The position numbers and the translations under genes are program-made. Positions 59,122 through 64,000 of a DNA stretch of 64,000 nucleotides are shown here, piece after piece. Within the stretch, counting starts at the first letter, position 1, and every line of letters begins with the position of its first letter. Under the pieces are notes generated by a model. It saw nothing but the letters and a program-made list of their open reading frames with translations. It searched no databases and was not told the origin of the DNA. Source of the DNA: Antarctobacter aquimaris (GTDB lineage Bacteria; Pseudomonadota; Alphaproteobacteria; Rhodobacterales; Rhodobacteraceae); contig NZ_FXYF01000006.1 in NCBI RefSeq assembly GCF_900184945.1, forward strand, positions 248,001-312,000. Reading direction: 5' to 3'.

Positions 59122-60623
59122 GGCGGAAAGCCGTTGCCCTCCAGCGCTGCGATGATCGCGTTGGCGTAGGTCTTGTTGTTCTGCGGCCGGGTCCGGCGAA
59201 AGATCGACACGGTCATGTCCGGCACCTTGCGGCGGAAGGCCTCTGCCATGCGCGCCGAGTCTTCCTTGCGGCCCAGCGCCCAGTAGGCCCCCATCAGGCC
59301 TAAGTGGATCGTGGCGAACTCGGGGAACTCGGTCAGCGCCTGTTCGAACTGCGCCGCAGCGCCTTCGATATCTCCCAACTGGAACAGCGCGTTGGCGATC
59401 CCCGAGGTTATGACCCCGATCTGCGGATGCAGCGGACTGATCCGCCGGGCGCGGCGCAGCTCGGCAATCGCCGCCTCGTTTTCGCTCTGGTAGTTGTAGA
59501 TCCAGCCCAGCAGCATCGCCACGGTTGCCGAGTTGGGGTTCAGCACCTTCGCCCGTTGCAGCGCGGTCAGGCCGCGCCGCGTCTCGCGGCCGACATAGGC
59601 GATGTGGTGCCCGGCATAGGCCAGCGCGAGCGGATCGTCCGGGTTTGCATCCAGCACCTCGCGCGCCAGCGGCAGCGCCGCCGCCGCCTGTTCAAAGGTC
59701 CACCAGCGTGTCGCCACGGCCCCGGTGTGCGCGTAGCAGACCAGCGCCTTGGCCATCAGGTACTCGGGGTCCAGCGCGAGGGCCTGCTTCAGCAGGTCCA
59801 GCCCCTCCATCACGCTGTGCAGCGTGTTCTGCCGGTAGACCAGCGGGGCGGCGCGCAGGCACAGGTCATATGCGGCCAGGCTCTCGGTCGGCTTGGCACG
59901 CGCCCGCGCCGCCTCGGCCCAGATCAACTTTGGCTCCAGCGCGGCGGCGACCCGCTCGGCCACCTTGTCCTGCAGGTCAAAGATCTCGCTGGCCAGCCCG
60001 TCGAACCGGTCACGCCAGAGGGTATGCCCGCTCTCGGCCTCCACCAGCTGGGTAAAGATGCGCATCTGGTCGCCGGCCTGCTGGATGCTGCCCTCAAGGA
60101 CATACCGCACGCCCAGTTCCCGCCCGACCTCGGCCAGGTCGACGGAGCGGCCCTTGTAGGTGAAACTCGAAGTGCTGGAGACCACGAAGAACGACGCCAC
60201 CCGCGACAGCGCGGTGATGACCTCGTTGACGATGCCGTCCACGAGGTAATCCCGCTCGGCCGATCCGGTCAGGTTGGCGAAGGGCAGCACCGCCAGCGAG
60301 GGGATGTCCGGCACCGGCAGCGCGGGCTGGGCCACCTCCTCCGGCGCGTCGGTCGCCTCGGCGACATAGCGATAGCCGATCCCCGGCACAGTCTTGATCA
60401 GCGACGGGCCCAGCGCCTTGCGCAACCCGGCAATCTGCACGGTGAGGTTGCTTTCCTCCACCATCAGCCCGGCCCAGACCTTGTCCAGCAGTTCCGCCTT
60501 GGACACCACGCGGTCGGTGTTGTCGACCAGATGGGCCAACACGTCGAAGGCCCGCGCGCCCAGCGCGATCTCCTGCCCGTCGCGCGACACCGTCCGGCGG
60601 TCGTGGGAAATTTCCAATGTCAC
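59118..60623 (-). CDS. ToxR/CadC-type regulator with TPR repeats
   Basis: A 501-residue protein. The N-terminus (about 1-95) is an OmpR/PhoB-type winged helix without a receiver: LGARAFDVLAHLVDNTDRVV, ESNLTVQIAGLRKALGPSLI, VPGIGYRYVA. Then comes a TolB-like/cyclase-associated beta domain (SLAVLPFANLTGSAERDYLV, DGIVNEVITALSRVASFFVV, YVLEGSIQQAGDQMRIFTQL), then about six TPRs to the end (LDLLKQALALDPEYLMAKAL and on). No transmembrane helix is evident, so it is likely cytoplasmic, unlike CadC. I chose the GTG at 60623 (VTLEISHDRRTVSRDGQE); an upstream start is less plausible. Target unknown. Confidence 0.8.
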   Translation of the reverse strand: MTLEISHDRRTVSRDGQEIALGARAFDVLAHLVDNTDRVVSKAELLDKVWAGLMVEESNLTVQIAGLRKALGPSLIKTVPGIGYRYVAEATDAPEEVAQPALPVPDIPSLAVLPFANLTGSAERDYLVDGIVNEVITALSRVASFFVVSSTSSFTYKGRSVDLAEVGRELGVRYVLEGSIQQAGDQMRIFTQLVEAESGHTLWRDRFDGLASEIFDLQDKVAERVAAALEPKLIWAEAARARAKPTESLAAYDLCLRAAPLVYRQNTLHSVMEGLDLLKQALALDPEYLMAKALVCYAHTGAVATRWWTFEQAAAALPLAREVLDANPDDPLALAYAGHHIAYVGRETRRGLTALQRAKVLNPNSATVAMLLGWIYNYQSENEAAIAELRRARRISPLHPQIGVITSGIANALFQLGDIEGAAAQFEQALTEFPEFATIHLGLMGAYWALGRKEDSARMAEAFRRKVPDMTVSIFRRTRPQNNKTYANAIIAALEGNGFPP

Positions 60624-60797
60624 TGTCGCCCTCTGCCGGTCCCGCCGGTGCGAGTATGAGCCAGGCCCGGTGCGGGCCACAAGACGGCATTGCCCTTGCG
60701 GCGCGCAAACCCGCAGGCAGGGCGCGCAGCAAGGACAGCTGCCGCCCCTCGACAATCCCCGTGCCCGCCCGCATCATGCCCGGCGGGAGGACCACAC

Positions 60798-61829
60798 ATG
60801 AAATCCATCGTGGCGCACGGCGCGCATGACCTCAGAATCGAGGAGCGCGAGATGCCCTCCCCCGGCGCGGGCGAGGTGCTGGTGCGCATCGAGACCGGCG
60901 GTGTCTGCGGCTCGGACCTGCATTATTACCACAACGGCGGCTTCGGCACCGTGCGGCTGCGCGAACCGATGATCCTGGGCCACGAGGTCTCGGGCCGGAT
61001 CGCGGCGCTGGGCGCGGGCGTCACCGGCCTGAGCGAAGGCCAGCGCGTCGCGGTCTCGCCTTCGCGCCCCTGCCGGGCCTGCCGGTTCTGCCACGCGGGC
61101 GCGCCGAACCAGTGCCTGAACATGCGCTTTTACGGATCGGCCATGCCCTTTCCGCATATCCAGGGCGCGTTCCGCGAATTCCTGGTGGCCGATCCCGCGC
61201 AATGCGCCCCCGCCGACGACCTGAGTGCCGGCGAGGCCGCCATGGCCGAACCGCTGGCGGTGGTGCTGCACGCCGCCGCGCGGGCGGGCAACCTGCTGGG
61301 CAAGCGGGTGCTGGTGACCGGCTGCGGCCCGATCGGCATCCTGGCGGTGCTGGTCGCCCGCACGGCGGGCGCAGCCGAGATCGTGGCGACGGACCTGACC
61401 GCCTTTACCCTGGACATGGCGGCGCGGGTCGGCGCGGATCACACGGTCAACGTCGCCGAGACGCCGGACGGCCTGACGCCCTGGACGACGGACAAGGGCC
61501 GGTTCGACGTGCTGTTCGAATGCTCGGGCGCCGCGCCCGCGCTGGCGGCGGCGGTGCCCGCGATGCGGCCCGGCGGGGTGGTCCTGCAACTGGGCCTGGG
61601 TGGCGACATGACCCTGCCGGTGCAGGCGATGACCGCCAAGGAACTGGAGTTGCGCGGCTCCTTCCGCTTTCACGAGGAGTTCTTTACCGCGGTCGAGATG
61701 ATGCGGCGCGGGCGGATCGACGTGAAACCGCTGATCACCCAGACCGTGCCGCTGGACGAGGCCGAGGACGCCTTTCGCCTCGCGTCCGACCGGACCCGCG
61801 CGATCAAGGCGCAGATCCGGTTTTCCTGA
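60798..61829 (+). CDS. Zinc alcohol dehydrogenase (L-idonate 5-dehydrogenase/sorbitol dehydrogenase-like)
   Basis: A 343-residue medium-chain dehydrogenase. Catalytic zinc ligands: Cys in GGVCGSDLHYYH (about 37) and His-Glu in LGHEVSGRI; structural zinc cysteines in CRACRFCHAGAPNQC (about residues 92-106). The NAD site is VLVTGCGPIGILAVLVARTA. HYYHNGGFGTVRLREPMILG is strongly like L-idonate 5-dehydrogenase. GGGAGG precedes the ATG. It stands alone; no gluconate pathway gene is adjacent. Confidence 0.85.
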   Translation: MKSIVAHGAHDLRIEEREMPSPGAGEVLVRIETGGVCGSDLHYYHNGGFGTVRLREPMILGHEVSGRIAALGAGVTGLSEGQRVAVSPSRPCRACRFCHAGAPNQCLNMRFYGSAMPFPHIQGAFREFLVADPAQCAPADDLSAGEAAMAEPLAVVLHAAARAGNLLGKRVLVTGCGPIGILAVLVARTAGAAEIVATDLTAFTLDMAARVGADHTVNVAETPDGLTPWTTDKGRFDVLFECSGAAPALAAAVPAMRPGGVVLQLGLGGDMTLPVQAMTAKELELRGSFRFHEEFFTAVEMMRRGRIDVKPLITQTVPLDEAEDAFRLASDRTRAIKAQIRFS

Positions 61830-61910
61830 GCCGCTTCCACAGCTTGTACGGGTGGGCTGAGGTCCCGGGTAAAGCCCGGGACGCTGGCCGCCCGGCGGGT
61901 CTGTCGCGCC

Positions 61911-62648
61911 TTACAGCTTCATCTTCTTGAACACCGGCTCGGGGATGTTGCGGATGATCGCCATGATCAGCCACCAGACGCGGCGCACGTAGATCACGTT
62001 GCGCCTCTTCTGCACCGCGCGCAGCACCGCCGCCCCCACCTCCTGCGGCTCGGCGGTCAGCGGTCCGGGCAGGTCCAACCCTTCGGTCATGGCGGTGTTG
62101 ACAAAGCCGGGCAGCACCGTGACCACGTGCACCCCCTGTTTCGCCAACCGGTTGCGCAGGCCGGACAGGAAGGCGGTGAACCCGGCCTTGGCCGAGCCGT
62201 AGACGTAGTTCGTGGCCCTGCCCCGCTCACCGGCGACCGAGCTGATGCCGACCAGCACGCCCGATCCACGCGCCTCGAACCGGTTTGCCAGCAGCGCAAG
62301 GATGCTGGCAGGACCTTCAAAGTTCGACCGCATGACCTGCGCGGCGCGCGTCAAGTCTTGCGCGTTCTCGTCCTGGTCGCCCATCAGGCCCACGGCGCAG
62401 ACGGCGATGCCGGGCAGTTCGGGCAGAGTGTCGACGAAGCTCTCGTGCGCCGAAAGGTCCAGCGCATCGAAGTCATGCAGGGTCACCTCCACCCCGTGGC
62501 GCAGGGCGATGTCGGATCGCACCGTGTCCAGGCGCGCCGGATCGCGTGCGGCCAGCTGGATCGGGTGGCCTTCGGCGGCAAAGGCATGGGCGATGGCCTG
62601 CCCCATGTCCGAGCCGGCACCAAGGATGAGAACGGCGGGTTTGCTCAC
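61911..62648 (-). CDS. Short-chain dehydrogenase, DprE2-like
   Basis: A 245-residue SDR enzyme. NAD(P) site VLILGAGSDMGQAIAHAFAA (about 6-25); catalytic Ser-Tyr-Lys are in GISSVAGERGRATNYVYGSAK (Ser, Tyr, Lys of YxxxK). The family branch resembles decaprenyl-phosphoryl-2-keto-ribose reductase (DprE2). Its start overlaps the stop of the FAD enzyme upstream by four bases, the same pairing as DprE1-DprE2 in mycobacteria, where they epimerise decaprenylphosphoryl ribose to arabinose. The substrate here may be another polyprenyl-phosphoryl sugar. Confidence 0.85.
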   Translation of the reverse strand: MSKPAVLILGAGSDMGQAIAHAFAAEGHPIQLAARDPARLDTVRSDIALRHGVEVTLHDFDALDLSAHESFVDTLPELPGIAVCAVGLMGDQDENAQDLTRAAQVMRSNFEGPASILALLANRFEARGSGVLVGISSVAGERGRATNYVYGSAKAGFTAFLSGLRNRLAKQGVHVVTVLPGFVNTAMTEGLDLPGPLTAEPQEVGAAVLRAVQKRRNVIYVRRVWWLIMAIIRNIPEPVFKKMKL

Positions 62649-63967
62649 AGCGACAGCCTTTCGGATTGGGCAGAGGCGAAATGCCCGGACAGGTTGCGGT
62701 CCTTGCGCATCTCGGTGAAGGCGCGGACACGGGGATCGGCGGCGCGCAGGGTGTCGGCGCTCATGCGGCTGTCCTTGGCCAGGTAGAACCGCCCGTCATG
62801 GTTCAGCGTGATGCGGTCCAGCCGGTCGAGCAGCGCCAGCGTGCCGGACTTCATCGGGAAGTCGAGCGCCAGTGTGTACCCTTCCATCGGAAAGGACATC
62901 GCGCTGTCCTGCGGGCCAAAGCGTTTCAGCACGGCCAGGAACGACGCGTTGCCCGAGTCCGAGATCGCCTCGAGCAGCGCGGTCAGCCCGTCGCGCGAGG
63001 TCTCCAGTGGCAGCACGCACTGGAACTGCGCAAAGCCGCGCCGCCCGTAGATGCGGTTCCACTTCAGCACCGCGTCGAGCGGGTAGAAATAGGTGTCCCA
63101 GTCGACCAGCTGCGTGCCGGTCTTGCGCGCACCCAGGGTGTAATAGAGCTTGTTGAAGGCCCGGACGGTCAGGCTGTTGAGCGCGAAGCCGGGGAAATCC
63201 AGCGGCACGGCCAGCTTGGGCTTGTGGCCTGCGTCCAGGGGATGCCTGGCGCGCTTTGCGTCCAGTTCTGCCACCGTGGCGTGTTCGCCCAGCATCACCA
63301 GCGACCGCCCCAGGTGCGCGCCGCGCCCCAGGCAGTCGATCCAGGCGACCGAGTAGGTCACCTGCTGGTTCTCCTCGAACAGCCGCATGGCGGTGTCGAG
63401 GTCGGGCGCGGGGTGGGTGGTCTGCTGGATCCAGGCGCTCTCGACCGGGCGCAGGCGGATGGCGCAGCGCAGGATGATGCCCGTCAGCCCCATCCCACCC
63501 AGCGTGTAGCGGAACAGGTCGGCGTTGTCCTCGCGTGAACAGCGCAGGACCGCGCCGTCCGGCCCCATCACGTCGATCCAGTCAACGCAGGTGCCAAAAC
63601 TGCCGTCCTTGTGGTGGTTCTTGCCGTGCACGTCGGCGGCAATGGCGCCACCCAGCGTGATCAGCCGCGTGCCCGGCGTGATCATCGGGAACCATCCGCG
63701 CGGCAAAAAGGCGTCGATGACATCCCCCAGCAGGACCCCGGCCTCGGCCACCAGCTGGCCGGTTGTCTCGTCGAAGGCCAGCATGTGGTTGAAATGGCGC
63801 ATGTGCAGGGTGGCGCGCGGGCTGACCGCGCTGTCGCCGTAGGACCGCCCGTTGCCGCGGGCGATCAGCGCGCCCTGACCGAGGGCGGCGCGCAGGTCGT
63901 CCTCGGTGCGCGGCGCGCGCAGGTCGGTTTCGATGACGGGAAAACGGCCCCAGCCCGACAGTTTCAT
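62645..63967 (-). CDS. FAD-linked oxidase, DprE1-like
   Basis: A 440-residue VAO/PCMH-type flavoenzyme. FAD loop ARGNGRSYGDSAVSP (about residues 36-50) and PMITPGTRLITLGGAIAADV, then VHGKNHHKDGSFGTCVDWID. The C-terminal half has YYTLGARKTGTQLVDWDTYF, as in DprE1 of mycobacteria. It overlaps the SDR gene downstream and the end of an upstream gene (ATGA at 63964-63967), so at least three genes are coupled. Likely role: first step in epimerising a polyprenyl-phosphate sugar at the membrane. Confidence 0.87.
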   Translation of the reverse strand: MKLSGWGRFPVIETDLRAPRTEDDLRAALGQGALIARGNGRSYGDSAVSPRATLHMRHFNHMLAFDETTGQLVAEAGVLLGDVIDAFLPRGWFPMITPGTRLITLGGAIAADVHGKNHHKDGSFGTCVDWIDVMGPDGAVLRCSREDNADLFRYTLGGMGLTGIILRCAIRLRPVESAWIQQTTHPAPDLDTAMRLFEENQQVTYSVAWIDCLGRGAHLGRSLVMLGEHATVAELDAKRARHPLDAGHKPKLAVPLDFPGFALNSLTVRAFNKLYYTLGARKTGTQLVDWDTYFYPLDAVLKWNRIYGRRGFAQFQCVLPLETSRDGLTALLEAISDSGNASFLAVLKRFGPQDSAMSFPMEGYTLALDFPMKSGTLALLDRLDRITLNHDGRFYLAKDSRMSADTLRAADPRVRAFTEMRKDRNLSGHFASAQSERLSL

Positions 63968-64000
63968 GCTGCTCTCTCCAGCCGCGCGTCGGTAAAGACG
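63964..64000 (-). CDS. C-terminal end of an upstream gene (cut by window edge)
   Basis: Only the last 11 residues are visible, VFTDARLERAA, then TGA. The stop overlaps the DprE1-like start by four bases, so it belongs to the same operon. In comparable clusters a UbiA-type prenyltransferase stands here, but this piece is too short to tell. Confidence 0.6.
   Translation of the reverse strand, partial: VFTDARLERAA

Noticed and set aside
1-64000. CRISPR array, rRNA operon or known riboswitch
   Set aside because: No regularly spaced repeats, no rRNA-like segments and no recognisable riboswitch core found on reading both strands.

Overview
The window is chromosomal DNA of a marine-type member of the Rhodobacteraceae (Roseobacter group, Alphaproteobacteria). 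I infer this from the high GC content, the ectoine-breakdown genes (doeA, eutB, eutC), the TRAP transporter, the VPLPA-CTERM surface protein, the pcm-tolC-(PopZ-like) gene order and the general look of the proteins. Most of it is ordinary core genome. There is one clear mobile island, one broken halogenase gene and one decayed stretch beside a tRNA.

Layout. 1-7.8 kb: the start of hisD, two small haem c lipoproteins, a hotdog thioesterase with a YdcZ-type membrane protein, a malate/L-lactate-type dehydrogenase, lolC-lolD, a HisC-type aminotransferase and a small membrane protein. 7.8-11.4 kb: a flavin-dependent tryptophan halogenase gene with an in-frame TGA, an Fe(II)/2-oxoglutarate hydroxylase and a LysR-type regulator with two DNA-binding domains. 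11.46-20.80 kb: an integrated island. 20.8-30.7 kb: tRNA-Arg(CCT), a LacI regulator, cmk-aroA, a class V aminotransferase, a phosphatase with an MsbA-like ABC exporter, a glycosyltransferase, ygfZ, a GNAT acetyltransferase and efp. 30.9-36.8 kb: a small conserved protein, an acidic PopZ-like protein, tolC, pcm, an AI-2E family permease and a stress-type membrane pair. 37.0-43.1 kb: a periplasmic sorbosone-dehydrogenase-like enzyme with a dihaem cytochrome, then a TRAP transporter whose small permease carries an extra TM2/coiled-coil half, then tRNA-Cys. 43.1-44.2 kb: a decayed stretch with the tail of a glgC gene. 44.2-50 kb: a DevBCA-type exporter, a histidine kinase and a divergent single-domain response regulator. 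50.1-53 kb: a MaoC-phosphotransacetylase fusion and a class III aminotransferase. 53.4-58.7 kb: a VPLPA-CTERM protein and the ectoine genes. 58.9-64 kb: a ToxR-type regulator with TPRs, an idonate/sorbitol-type dehydrogenase and a DprE1/DprE2-like pair.

The island is the most interesting part. It is bounded by a 23-bp direct repeat, one copy of which forms the 3' end of tRNA-Arg(CCT). It carries a tyrosine integrase next to the tRNA, a XRE repressor with paired operators, small unknown genes, and a compact head-and-packaging set: connector, a HTH protein, large terminase, HNH, HK97 capsid, protease and portal. It has no tail, lysis or recognisable primase gene and is only about 9.3 kb long. 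This fits a phage satellite that makes its own capsid and borrows tails (the capsid-forming PICI type), and not a normal prophage or gene transfer agent. The HTH gene contains iteron-like repeats and a perfect hairpin that could be the island's replication origin.

Other points of note are two arrays of perfect TTGCAA-centred palindromes (one inside the lolC-lolD operon), an efp terminator that hides the ribosome binding site of the next gene, and an M20 deacetylase sitting where the ectoine pathway needs an N-acetyl-diaminobutyrate deacetylase.
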